Shown here in pieces: positions 12,786 to 21,095 of a stretch of DNA of 64,000 nucleotides. The notes under the pieces were generated by a model. That model was given only the letters and a program-made list of their open reading frames with translations. It ran no database searches and was not told where the DNA came from. Origin of the DNA: a virus; IMG/VR virus record IMGVR_UViG_3300028394_000066, positions 1-64,000 of that record; one strand, written 5' to 3'. Both the position numbers and the translations under genes were made by a program. Each line of letters opens with the position of its first letter. Positions within the stretch are counted from its first letter, which is position 1.

Positions 12786-14374
12786 TGGAAGAATACGACG
12801 AAGACGAGTTTCAGTTTGAGGAGATTACTCCCGAGTTCTTTGAAAACTTTAATGAAGAAGAAGAGGACGAGGGAGATTCTGAAGAAGACGAGTTATCTCA
12901 AGAGTTTGTAGGAAGACTCGTCGATAAGATGATGACTTTCATGGATGTCCTTGTTGGACACTCTCTCCACCCTTATCAGGCTCCTTTTGCTAGAAGAATT
13001 ATGCAGTCAGTAATTACTGGTGATGGTTCTGAAATTACCGCATTAGCGTCTCGTCAATCAGGAAAGTCGGAGACTATTGCAAACACAGTAGCTACCCTAA
13101 TGATTCTTCTTCCTAAGCTTGCAAAGCTGTACCCAGACCTCCTTAATAAATTTAAAGATGGTATTTGGGTGGGGTTGTTTGCTCCTACAGAGGGACAGGC
13201 TGAAACACTCTTTGGTAGAACAGTAACTCGTCTGACATCTCCTAGAGCAGTAGAGATTCTTGGGGACCCCGAAATTGACGACAGCGCTGCCAGAATTGGT
13301 GGGGTTACCCGAATGATTAGGCTCAAGAACTCGGGTTCTTCGATTACTATGATGACCGCAAACCCTAGAGCAAAGATTGAGTCCAAGACCTTCCACCTCA
13401 TTGTTATTGACGAGTGTCAGGAAGCCGACGACTTTGTCGTTAACAAGTCTATTTCTCCTATGATGGCGTATTACGCTGGAACTATGGTTAAGACAGGAAC
13501 TCCTACTAGCAAAAAGAACGACTTTTATAAGTCTATTCAGCTCAACAAACGAATTCAAACTGGTAGGGGTAAGAAACAAAACCATTTCCAGTGGGACTGG
13601 CGGGATGTCTCCAAGGTAAACTCAGATTACGCAAAGTTTATTAAAAAAGAAATGCTTCGTATTGGAGAGGATTCTGATGAGTTTCAGATGTCGTATAACT
13701 GCAAATGGCTTCTTGAGCGAGGAATGTTCGTCACGTCTAACACCCTGGATGAACTTGGTGACACATCTCAAGAACTCGTCAAAGTCTGGCATAAAACCCC
13801 TGTTGTGGTCGGAATCGACCCTGCTAGAAAAATGGACTCCACTGTCGTCACAGTGGTCTGGGTTGACTGGGACAGACCTGATGAGTTCGGCTATTTTGAC
13901 CACAGAGTTCTTAACTGGCTTGAACTCCAAGGAGACGACTGGGAAGAACAATACTTCCAGATTGTCAACTTTCTTTCAAACTATGACGTTCTGGCAATAG
14001 GTGTAGACGCAAATGGTGTGGGTGACGCAGTAGCACAACGTTTGAAGCTATTGATTGGTAGGGCCGAGGTAGTTCCTCTTACATCTTCTCCTACAGAGCA
14101 ATCAAAACGGTTTAAGCATCTTCAAGCTCTTATTCAACGTCAAGCTCTCTCTTTCCCTTCTCACGCAAAGACTCGACGCCTTCGTGTCTACAAGCGGTTC
14201 TACCAACAGATGACTGACGCCGAGGTCCAATATAAAGGAGCAAACTTTATGGTTGCTGCTCCAAATGAAACTTATGCCCACGATGATTTTGTAGACTCCT
14301 TAGCAATTGCTTGTTCTTTAACTCAAGAACTTGTAATGCCTGAGATAGAAGTAAGCAACTCGTCTTTTTTCTAA
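12785..14374 (+). CDS. terminase large subunit
   Basis: 529 residues. After a strongly acidic N-terminal 45 residues comes the ATPase: Walker A SRQSGKSE (89-96) and Walker B LIVIDE (205-210) followed by CQE. The RNase H-like nuclease has D345 in VVVGIDPA, D408 in AIGVDANG and the D500/D501...D504 cluster in AHDDFVDS. It pumps DNA into the prohead and cuts the concatemer. SRQSGKS is the deviant P-loop usual in phage terminases. The acidic N-terminal extension is unusual and could contact the portal or another basic partner. Confidence 0.95.
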   Translation: MEEYDEDEFQFEEITPEFFENFNEEEEDEGDSEEDELSQEFVGRLVDKMMTFMDVLVGHSLHPYQAPFARRIMQSVITGDGSEITALASRQSGKSETIANTVATLMILLPKLAKLYPDLLNKFKDGIWVGLFAPTEGQAETLFGRTVTRLTSPRAVEILGDPEIDDSAARIGGVTRMIRLKNSGSSITMMTANPRAKIESKTFHLIVIDECQEADDFVVNKSISPMMAYYAGTMVKTGTPTSKKNDFYKSIQLNKRIQTGRGKKQNHFQWDWRDVSKVNSDYAKFIKKEMLRIGEDSDEFQMSYNCKWLLERGMFVTSNTLDELGDTSQELVKVWHKTPVVVGIDPARKMDSTVVTVVWVDWDRPDEFGYFDHRVLNWLELQGDDWEEQYFQIVNFLSNYDVLAIGVDANGVGDAVAQRLKLLIGRAEVVPLTSSPTEQSKRFKHLQALIQRQALSFPSHAKTRRLRVYKRFYQQMTDAEVQYKGANFMVAAPNETYAHDDFVDSLAIACSLTQELVMPEIEVSNSSFF

Positions 14375-14468
14375 AAGTTAACTTTTACCGTGTGAATACT
14401 AACAAAATACGTCACACTTTTAAGAGGAATCACTCGAGTTTCCATTCCCCATTTATTAAGGAGTACCC

Positions 14469-14864
14469 ATGGGTATTGCACCTGCACCCCAGTTCCCCGA
14501 ACGGGCGCCTCACATGTACGAAATGAAGGTTGCTGAAAATGACGAGCGTCGCGGACCCCTCCGCTTTGAAGAGGGTGTTGCTACTGACACCGACGTTCCC
14601 AATGAATTTCAGAAGGGAATCATGAGCGGTTTTGCTGCTGCTCCTGGTCGCCCCAACCGTAACGCACCTGTTTGGCAGAAGTCCGCTGCTGAGACGCTCT
14701 CCGAGCGCGCTCACGTCGGTTCCGCCTCCTGGACTGAAGCACCTACGTTCCTCGGTGAGTTTGCTCACGGCTCGTTCTCGAACAACGCCGAGCAGATTGT
14801 CGAAACAAAGGTTGTTTCGGGTGGACGCACAATGCGTTTGAACCCGACTGTCGTAAACGATTAA
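14469..14864 (+). CDS. putative head-associated protein
   Basis: 131 residues, with AAGGAG 5 bases ahead of the ATG. Pro/Ala/Asn-rich, mostly extended sequence with a conserved-looking QKSAAETLSERAHVGSASW and a final TMRLNPTVVND. Proteins of this size and composition often lie between terminase and portal in actinophages and are of unknown, probably virion, function. Preceded by an untranslated gap (14375-14468) with a weak GTGTGA/TCACAC hairpin and TTTT that may end the terminase unit. Confidence 0.6.
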   Translation: MGIAPAPQFPERAPHMYEMKVAENDERRGPLRFEEGVATDTDVPNEFQKGIMSGFAAAPGRPNRNAPVWQKSAAETLSERAHVGSASWTEAPTFLGEFAHGSFSNNAEQIVETKVVSGGRTMRLNPTVVND

Positions 14865-14875
14865 TTACGTTTAGC

Positions 14876-14914
14876 AACCTATCCTTATCCTCTTTAGTAG
14901 GGTAAGGGTAGGTT
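14876..14914 (+). terminator. strong 15-bp hairpin before the portal operon
   Basis: AACCTATCCTTATCC / GGGTAAGGGTAGGTT with G-T pairs and a nine-base loop. There is no T-run; likely an RNA-stabilising or attenuating hairpin between two structural units. Confidence 0.5.
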
Positions 14915-14934
14915 CTAACGGTTAAGGAGACGCG

Positions 14935-15234
14935 GTGGAAAAGCCCACTAACGAAAAGCTTTACGCCATGGTTGTATTCCAGGCTAAAGCTAAGTACCGC
15001 ATCTACCCCTCTCCTGGAGCATCTCACTGGGTTCACAGAAGATATCTTGAGCTTGGCGGAACTTTTGAAGACTCAACTGAACAGACTCGTAAAGAAAAAA
15101 TATTTAAGAGGATGGCGGAAGCAAGAATGCTGGAACGTAGAGGTCATAAAGACCATAGCGCTAAAAAGGATGAAGAGCTTCACAAGAAGCGTACTGGGTA
15201 TGACAAAGACGACAAGGAACGCGGAGATAAGTAA
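14935..15234 (+). CDS. small conserved protein before portal
   Basis: 99 residues, GTG start with AAGGAG upstream. N-terminal KLYAMVVFQAKAKYRIYPSP and ASHWVHRRYLELGG are followed by a very charged tail (KDHSAKKDEELHKKR). The KLY.M(V/A)..QAK.K(Y/F)...PS..A..WVH pattern is common next to phage portals or capsid genes, function unknown. Its stop overlaps the portal start (TAATG). Confidence 0.65.
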   Translation: MEKPTNEKLYAMVVFQAKAKYRIYPSPGASHWVHRRYLELGGTFEDSTEQTRKEKIFKRMAEARMLERRGHKDHSAKKDEELHKKRTGYDKDDKERGDK

Positions 15235-16955
15235 TGTCATTTACTGATTTCTCTCCCCCCAGCTATAGGGCCGCTTCTTCCGACCTAACAATCAGCATTT
15301 CGCCCCTTGGGCTTGTAGAGCTGGCTGATGAAGAGTTTGAGGTTCACGGTCCTCGCCTAAACCGTTACTCGCTAAACTGGGCCATGTACCTTGGTCACCA
15401 CTGGGGTTACCGACGTGAGCAAGGCGAAATGCAAATTGCGATTAATTACTACCGCGCCTTCATTGATTACCTCGCTAGGTTTACTTTTGGTAATGGAGTG
15501 CATTTCCGCGCTCCTAGATACACGGAGGGCATTGTTCCCGACCGTCTTGCTAGAGTATGGGAAGTAGACAATGACAAACAAAGAGTTCTCTACGAAATGG
15601 CACAGCTTGGTGGAATCACTGGCGACTGCTTCGTCAAAGTGGCTTATGAAGAGCCCTGGGAGGATTCGATTGGCCGAGCACATCCAGGCCGCGTCCGTAT
15701 TCTTCCCCTAAACTCGGCTTTTTGTTTTCCCGAGTTTCACCCTCACGACCGTACCCGTCTGCTTCGTTTTAAACAAAAGTACCGTTTCTGGGGTACTAGC
15801 CTTGAGGGAACCCGTCAGGTATTTACTTACACGGAAATCCTTACGGACGACATTATTGAGGAGTACATTAACGATGAGCTTATTGACTCGCGGCCTAATC
15901 CGCTTGGGCTTGTTCCTGTTGTTCATATTCCTAACGTTCCTATTTCTGGTAGCCCGTGGGGTCTTTCCGACGCACACGACATTATCACAATTAACCGTTC
16001 GTACAACGAAATTGCAACGGACATTGCAGACATCATCAACTACCACGCAGCTCCCGTCACAGTAATAGTCGGAGCTAAAGCTTCAAACCTTGAAAAAGGT
16101 GCAAAGAAGGTATGGGGTGGACTCCCCAAGGACGCCCAGGTATTCAACCTTGAAGGTGGTGGCGCTGGAATTCAGGGCGCACTGCAATACCTAGAGACTT
16201 TAAAGCGCTCTATGCATGAACTCATGAACATTCCCGAGACAGCCCTTGGACAATCGCAGCCTGTATCGAACACCTCAGGTGTTGCACTTCAGGTGCAGTA
16301 CCAGCCACTCATGAACCGTTGGGCGCAGAAGTCCGCACAGTACGGCTCTGGCATTGAAACCATCAACGAGTTGGTTCTTCTTAACCTGGCTATTAAAGAA
16401 CCCGAAATGTTCCAGTGGAACCCCAATGTTGACGGTCCTCTTGAAGAAGGTCAGGCAGAGATGCTGGATGTTAATGACCCAATGACTTTTATTACTTACA
16501 CGCACTTTCCTCCGCCCCTCCCCCTTGACAAAATTGTTCTTCTTAACGAACTTTCTCAAAAGATTTCTATGGGACTGGAGTCTAAGGCTGGTGCTCTCCG
16601 TGCTCTTGGAGAAGAATTCCCTCTTGAGAAGCTGAACGAAATCCGTAAGGAAAGCCAAGATGACGCTATGTCTGAGGGCGCGCTTAACCTGGTTAAGGTT
16701 CAGGTACAAAAGCAGATTATGGATATGACTGGCTTTATGGCTGGACCTGATGGAACAGCTACTCCTATTGACCCGATGATGATGGGTGACGGAGACGTAA
16801 TGGGCGACGGACAGCTAGGCCCCCAGGGCTCTGACCCCGAAGCAGGCGACGTTGAGCAAGATAATTTGATGGCTGAATCGAACATTCGTAACACTTTGGT
16901 AGAGGAAGCGTTCGGAGATAATCCTCCGCCAATGCGACCAGTTGACAAAGATTAA
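15234..16955 (+). CDS. portal protein
   Basis: 573 residues. Portal-type features in order: an N-terminal membrane-of-head region, INYYRAFIDYLARFTFGNGVHF near 75-95, GGITGDCFVKVAYE (about 125-138), a central crown with PLGLVPVVHIPN, the stem helix region around SYNEIATDIADIINYH, GTSGVALQVQYQP-like helix (about 340-360) and an acidic Met/Gly/Asp-rich C-terminal tail. Dodecamers form the DNA channel, motor dock and tail joining site. It follows terminase and precedes scaffold and capsid genes in standard order. The tail (about 500-573) is low-complexity and acidic. Confidence 0.9.
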   Translation: MSFTDFSPPSYRAASSDLTISISPLGLVELADEEFEVHGPRLNRYSLNWAMYLGHHWGYRREQGEMQIAINYYRAFIDYLARFTFGNGVHFRAPRYTEGIVPDRLARVWEVDNDKQRVLYEMAQLGGITGDCFVKVAYEEPWEDSIGRAHPGRVRILPLNSAFCFPEFHPHDRTRLLRFKQKYRFWGTSLEGTRQVFTYTEILTDDIIEEYINDELIDSRPNPLGLVPVVHIPNVPISGSPWGLSDAHDIITINRSYNEIATDIADIINYHAAPVTVIVGAKASNLEKGAKKVWGGLPKDAQVFNLEGGGAGIQGALQYLETLKRSMHELMNIPETALGQSQPVSNTSGVALQVQYQPLMNRWAQKSAQYGSGIETINELVLLNLAIKEPEMFQWNPNVDGPLEEGQAEMLDVNDPMTFITYTHFPPPLPLDKIVLLNELSQKISMGLESKAGALRALGEEFPLEKLNEIRKESQDDAMSEGALNLVKVQVQKQIMDMTGFMAGPDGTATPIDPMMMGDGDVMGDGQLGPQGSDPEAGDVEQDNLMAESNIRNTLVEEAFGDNPPPMRPVDKD

Positions 16956-17086
16956 AGCTTAAATCCATAGAATAATGGAGTTAAGAAACAAATACTGTAC
17001 ATTTTGTACTTTACTTGTTTTGAATACAGTTAAGGTCATGTGGCATTAATTCGGAAAACGACCCATAGAATGAAAAGAGAATCATA

Positions 17087-17860
17087 ATGGAAGATAACCA
17101 AGAGGTTGCAGAGACAACCGAAGACGCATCCATGGCAGCGTTTAGTGACGCCGCTGAGGAAGTAACTTCTCAGCCCACCCCCCAGTTCAGTGCAGAAGAT
17201 ATTTCGAAGGCACGAGCTCAGGAAAAGGCGAAGCTCTACCCACAGGTAGAAAAGCTTCAGGAGGAGCTCTCCGTTCTTAAGAAGGAACGAGAGGAACGCG
17301 CAGCACTTGAGGCTGAGCGTGCAGCAAAGCGACAGGAAAGAGAATCTGTTCGTCTTGCCGAAAAGAAAGCACTTGAAGAAGAAGAAATGGGCTTCAAGGA
17401 ACTTCTTAAGGCAAAGGAGCAGGAGTTTCAGTCGCAGCTTGAAGCTGAGCGCACAGAGCGTGAGAAGGCATTTGCCCTTCTTGACCGCGAACGTGAGTTC
17501 CAGGAACTTCAGCAGTACCGTCAGGCTCGTATTGAGCAAGAGCGGGACAATATTATCCCTGAACTAATTGACCTTATTTCGGGAAACACGCAAGATGAAA
17601 TTGAATTGAGCGTTGCAAACCTTAAAGAACGCAGCTCTCGCATTTTCGAATCCGTTGCCCAAGTGGGTCAACAGGCTAGAAAAGATATGGTAGGAACGCG
17701 AACGACGCTTCCTGCCTCTGGACCCCTCGACAATGATTCGGAACAACGTTCGTTTACACCTGAGGCCATCGCACAGATGTCTGCATCAGAGTACGCGAAG
17801 AATCGCGCCAAGCTTCTTGGCAGTGCTGGAACTAACCGTGGACAAGGGTTGTTCGGGTAA
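17087..17860 (+). CDS. capsid scaffold protein
   Basis: 257 residues. Acidic N-terminal tail, then a long highly charged coiled coil (about 45-160, full of EEL, KKER, EAER heptads), and a small C-terminal domain ending GTNRGQGLFG. Scaffolds of this build guide capsid assembly and leave before packaging. It lies between portal and capsid genes. The 131 bases before it (16956-17086) are AT-rich, hold no gene and could contain a promoter. No separate prohead protease gene is visible next to it. Confidence 0.85.
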   Translation: MEDNQEVAETTEDASMAAFSDAAEEVTSQPTPQFSAEDISKARAQEKAKLYPQVEKLQEELSVLKKEREERAALEAERAAKRQERESVRLAEKKALEEEEMGFKELLKAKEQEFQSQLEAERTEREKAFALLDREREFQELQQYRQARIEQERDNIIPELIDLISGNTQDEIELSVANLKERSSRIFESVAQVGQQARKDMVGTRTTLPASGPLDNDSEQRSFTPEAIAQMSASEYAKNRAKLLGSAGTNRGQGLFG

Positions 17861-17893
17861 TCCCAACCATTAACCTCTATTAAGGAGACCACC

Positions 17894-19027
17894 ATGGCTT
17901 CAGCCATTACAGGTTCGTCGCAGCTCGCTTCTGCACCTACCGCTTATTCAGGGTCTAATAGCTCGCTCTCGCAGGCTATTCAGACTATCTGGTCGAAGGA
18001 AATCCTCTTCCAGGCAATGCCCATCCTCCGCTTTGAGCAGTTCGCTGTTAAGAAGACTGAGCTTGGAGTTTCGCCTGGTTTGCGCGTTAACTTCCTCCGT
18101 TACAAGAACTTCGCAGTGGACCCCTCGCCGCTGACCGAAGGTGTCCGTATGACCACCAACGCATTGACCGCAGAGCAGATTGCTATCACGGTTGCCGAGC
18201 ACGGCTACGCCGTTGCTGTTTCGGAGCTTCTCCTCAACAGCTCGTTCGACGACATCATGGCTTCGGCTTCGCGTCTTCTTGGTCGCCACATGGCGCAGTA
18301 CCTCGACCTTCAGGCTCGTAACACGCTGTCGGCTGCTACTTCGGCTTCGTTCGGTTACGACCGCACAGGCATCACAGGTGGCGCTTTCACGAACTACGAC
18401 GAAGGTTCCGTTGGTACCAGCATCGGTGCGCTTGACGGAAACCACAAGCTGACCACGGGTGCCATCAAGGACTCGGCCCTTGTTCTTGCTTCAAAGAACA
18501 TTCCGAGAATTGGTGAGACTTACGTACAGTTCATCCACCCGAAGCAGTCGCGTGACCTTCGTTCGAACCCCGAGTTCATCGAAGTTACGAAGTACGCTGC
18601 TCCTGGTAACTTCATGCTCGGTGAAATTGGTCGTCTCTACGACGTCGTCTTCATCGAAACGACTCAGGTAAACAAGCTTGCTGCATCGCAGGCTGGCTAC
18701 ACCACTTCGACCAACGTCGGCGCTCCTGCTACACAGGTAACCGTTCCCGTCAAGGCGAACACGGCTCCTGGTTCGGGTGGAAACCCCATTTCGGCTGACT
18801 ACACTGCTGAAAAGGGTTACCTCACCTCGGCAACAGGCAACACTGCTGACGTTTACGAGTCCATCATGATTGGTGACAACGCATTCGGTCACGCAATCTC
18901 GCTCCCCGTTGAGCTCCGTGACGGTGGCGTCCTCGACTTCGGTCGTGAGCACGCTCTCGCATGGTACTCCATCTGGGGCCTCGGTATCATCACCGACCAG
19001 GCTATCAACAAGGTTTACACCAACTAA
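17894..19027 (+). CDS. major capsid protein (HK97-fold type)
   Basis: 377 residues. N-terminal 30 residues are Ser/Ala/Thr-rich, then SKEILFQAMPILRFEQFAVKK (about 35-55), LGVSPGLRVNFLRYKNF, EGVRMTTNALTAEQIAITV, the spine helix around LGRHMAQYLDLQARNTLS, and a C-terminal GVLDFGREHALAWYSIWG typical of N4-gp56-like/HK97-fold capsid proteins. Codon choice is visibly more GC-rich and uniform than in neighbours, as expected of a highly expressed gene. AAGGAG ribosome site; strong terminator 18 bases after the stop. Confidence 0.92.
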   Translation: MASAITGSSQLASAPTAYSGSNSSLSQAIQTIWSKEILFQAMPILRFEQFAVKKTELGVSPGLRVNFLRYKNFAVDPSPLTEGVRMTTNALTAEQIAITVAEHGYAVAVSELLLNSSFDDIMASASRLLGRHMAQYLDLQARNTLSAATSASFGYDRTGITGGAFTNYDEGSVGTSIGALDGNHKLTTGAIKDSALVLASKNIPRIGETYVQFIHPKQSRDLRSNPEFIEVTKYAAPGNFMLGEIGRLYDVVFIETTQVNKLAASQAGYTTSTNVGAPATQVTVPVKANTAPGSGGNPISADYTAEKGYLTSATGNTADVYESIMIGDNAFGHAISLPVELRDGGVLDFGREHALAWYSIWGLGIITDQAINKVYTN

Positions 19028-19044
19028 TAGCCAAACCTCGTGGA

Positions 19045-19068
19045 GGGGGGCCCCGCAAGGGGCTCCCC
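19045..19068 (+). terminator. terminator after the major capsid gene
   Basis: GGGGGGCCCC-GCAA-GGGGCTCCCC, ten pairs (one G-T) closed by a GCAA tetraloop. No T-run; probably an efficient stabiliser of capsid mRNA or partial terminator. Confidence 0.6.
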
Positions 19069-19104
19069 AACACAAACAAAATAACCTAACAGGAAGAAAA
19101 CATC

Positions 19105-19485
19105 GTGCCAACTAAACCAACCAGTCCTCAGGACGCAACAGGTAGAGCAGCTGAAGAAGCTGCCAAGCGTAACGCTAAGGAACTTGCAGACCGCAAAGAC
19201 GAGATGTCTCTCGCACGTGCCGTCGAGGAAGAGCTCTTAGAAACAGGCGTATTTGACGCCAAAACATCTGACAAGCCCGTTCTTATTGATGAGATTGAGG
19301 AAGTCGGAATTTCCGTTAATAACGAGAAGATTGTTATTCGCACAATCTCCGATATTGATGACATGACTTACGGAGTAGTAAACGGGGCACCGCAGAGCTA
19401 CACGTTTAAATCTGGGGTGAAGTACTTGGTCCCTAAAGACCTCGCTCTTTACCTCCAGGGTCTCGGTTATCTTTGGATTGCCTAA
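19105..19485 (+). CDS. small virion-region protein
   Basis: 126 residues, GTG start with AGGAAGA upstream. The first 55 residues are a charged helix (AAEEAAKRNAKELADRKDEM), the rest a beta-rich domain with NNEKIVIRTISDIDDMTYG and YTFKSGVKYLVPKDLALYLQGLGYLWIA. The latter half resembles small head-tail joining or capsid-stabilising proteins that follow phage capsid genes. Not firmly assigned. Confidence 0.65.
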   Translation: MPTKPTSPQDATGRAAEEAAKRNAKELADRKDEMSLARAVEEELLETGVFDAKTSDKPVLIDEIEEVGISVNNEKIVIRTISDIDDMTYGVVNGAPQSYTFKSGVKYLVPKDLALYLQGLGYLWIA

Positions 19486-19499
19486 CCCTTAACTAAACT

Positions 19500-19546
19500 G
19501 TCCGCCCTGCTGGTACCGCCCTCCTCGCCAGCAGGGTGGACTTTTT
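19500..19546 (+). terminator. strong rho-independent terminator
   Basis: 14-bp stem GTCCGCCCTGCTGG / CCAGCAGGGTGGAC (one G-T) and TTTTT. It ends the head transcript. The 58 bases to the next gene hold AT-rich sequence with TATAGA and GATAAT elements that could be a -10. Confidence 0.9.
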
Positions 19547-19604
19547 GCTATGTATTTCATTCCTTTATGAGACAATATAGATACAGATAATCTTCGGAGG
19601 ATTT

Positions 19605-21095
19605 ATGGCTACCCTTTCCAGCCTTACGGATAGAGTTCGCGTTGAGCTAGGCGACCTCGGTAAATCCTTTGTGACTCAGTTTGTTGCTGATGGAACAACC
19701 AATAGATTTAAGCTCCACTATTCTCCTTTAGACGGTACTGGAGTAATGGTGTTTAAGGACGGCGTTGATGTCTCTAACGCTTGTTCCGTAGAGGAATCTA
19801 CTGGAGTCCTTGTTACCGACACACTTCCCGCGGATGGGGCAGAGTTTACTGTTAGCGGAAATTATTACCGCTACTTTACGCAAACTGAAATGAATACGCT
19901 CATTAATGACGCGCTTGTTCAGCACACCGCTCACGCACGGGATTCAATTGGAAGACAGATTACTCTTGATAATCTTCCCGTTATTGAAGAGTACCCTGTA
20001 GCCATCTACGCGGTCACCTTAGCGCTTTACACGCTTGCTACCGACTCCGCCTTTGATATTGACATTCAGGCCCCTGACGGGGTGACTATACCCCGCGCAG
20101 AGCGCTTCCGTCAGCTCATGGACATGGTAAACACCCGCCGTGAGCAATACCGCGAGCTGTGTACCCTTCTTGGTGTGGGTATGTACAAGATTGACGTGTT
20201 CTCTCTTCGTAGAATTTCTTTGGCTACTGGACGATACATCCCCGTTTACAAGCCTCAAGAGGTCGATGACCGCTCGTTCCCCGAACGCGTGGACCTTCCT
20301 ATTCCTGTTTACGGAGACTACGAGACTCCTTGGCCTACACAATCATCCGAGCTTACTGCGTACCAGGGTCGCGAATACTACTCAGAGATTCCCTTTACTG
20401 CTAGCCTTTACCTTTCTGCTACAGTCACTAACGTTACTGGTTCGGGAACTGCGGTCACCTACACTGCTGCAAACAACTACGCTGTTGGTCAAGCAGTAAC
20501 AATCACTGGTGTAACGCCTACTGCTTACAACTTGACAAACGCGGTTATAACTTCGGCAACAGCCACTACATTCACAGTTTCCAGTGCTGTTACTGGAACC
20601 TATGTTTCAGGTGGAATTGTCGACAAGAGTGCAGCCGTTACCCTGGCTACAGGTACTGGAGCCACGATTACTTACACCGCAAATAACAAGTTTGCTGTTG
20701 GCGACCGAGTGACTGTTTACGGGGTTTCTCCATCCGAGTACAACCTTACTGGTGCGTATGTTACAGCAGCAACGTCTACTACCTTCAAGGTTGAAGGTGC
20801 AGCCAAAGCAGCGTTTGTTTCTGGTGGAACAGCGCTTCGTATTGGAAACGGCGTTATTGCTAGAGCCCTGCCGCAGCGTGGTGCCCCTCTGGCAGCGCAG
20901 AACTTTACTCTTACGGTAACAGATAACTACAACGGAACCTACGTTGCTAAGATTAGCCTTACCTCCAGCCAAACACTTATTATGGCAAACCGAACTTACT
21001 GGCAGATTGCTACTGTTGACCCTATAACAGACGTAAAGACAGAAGTTCTTGGAGGAAATTTTTTCACTGTTCGTAGAAGCCAGGCTATGGTCTAA
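19605..21095 (+). CDS. neck/connector-type virion protein with two repeat modules
   Basis: 496 residues. The N-terminal 240 residues (starting [13 protein letters not shown]) have the look of a phage head-tail connector: helix, beta insertion with [17 protein letters not shown], then [17 protein letters not shown] and long helices. Residues about 270-405 are two tandem beta modules of about 68 residues, each with T.TYTA.N.(Y/F)AVG..VT(I/V).GV.P..YNLT and TTF.V, similar to the E1_FCCH-type phage module; a final beta domain follows. The same module recurs in the sheath and wedge proteins of this phage. Ribosome site GGAGGA. Confidence 0.7.
   Translation: MATLSSLTDRVRVELGDLGKSFVTQFVADGTTNRFKLHYSPLDGTGVMVFKDGVDVSNACSVEESTGVLVTDTLPADGAEFTVSGNYYRYFTQTEMNTLINDALVQHTAHARDSIGRQITLDNLPVIEEYPVAIYAVTLALYTLATDSAFDIDIQAPDGVTIPRAERFRQLMDMVNTRREQYRELCTLLGVGMYKIDVFSLRRISLATGRYIPVYKPQEVDDRSFPERVDLPIPVYGDYETPWPTQSSELTAYQGREYYSEIPFTASLYLSATVTNVTGSGTAVTYTAANNYAVGQAVTITGVTPTAYNLTNAVITSATATTFTVSSAVTGTYVSGGIVDKSAAVTLATGTGATITYTANNKFAVGDRVTVYGVSPSEYNLTGAYVTAATSTTFKVEGAAKAAFVSGGTALRIGNGVIARALPQRGAPLAAQNFTLTVTDNYNGTYVAKISLTSSQTLIMANRTYWQIATVDPITDVKTEVLGGNFFTVRRSQAMV

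Noticed and set aside
13097-13585. Minus-strand frame of 162 residues opposite terminase
   Set aside because: Lies fully within the ATPase domain of a clear terminase gene.
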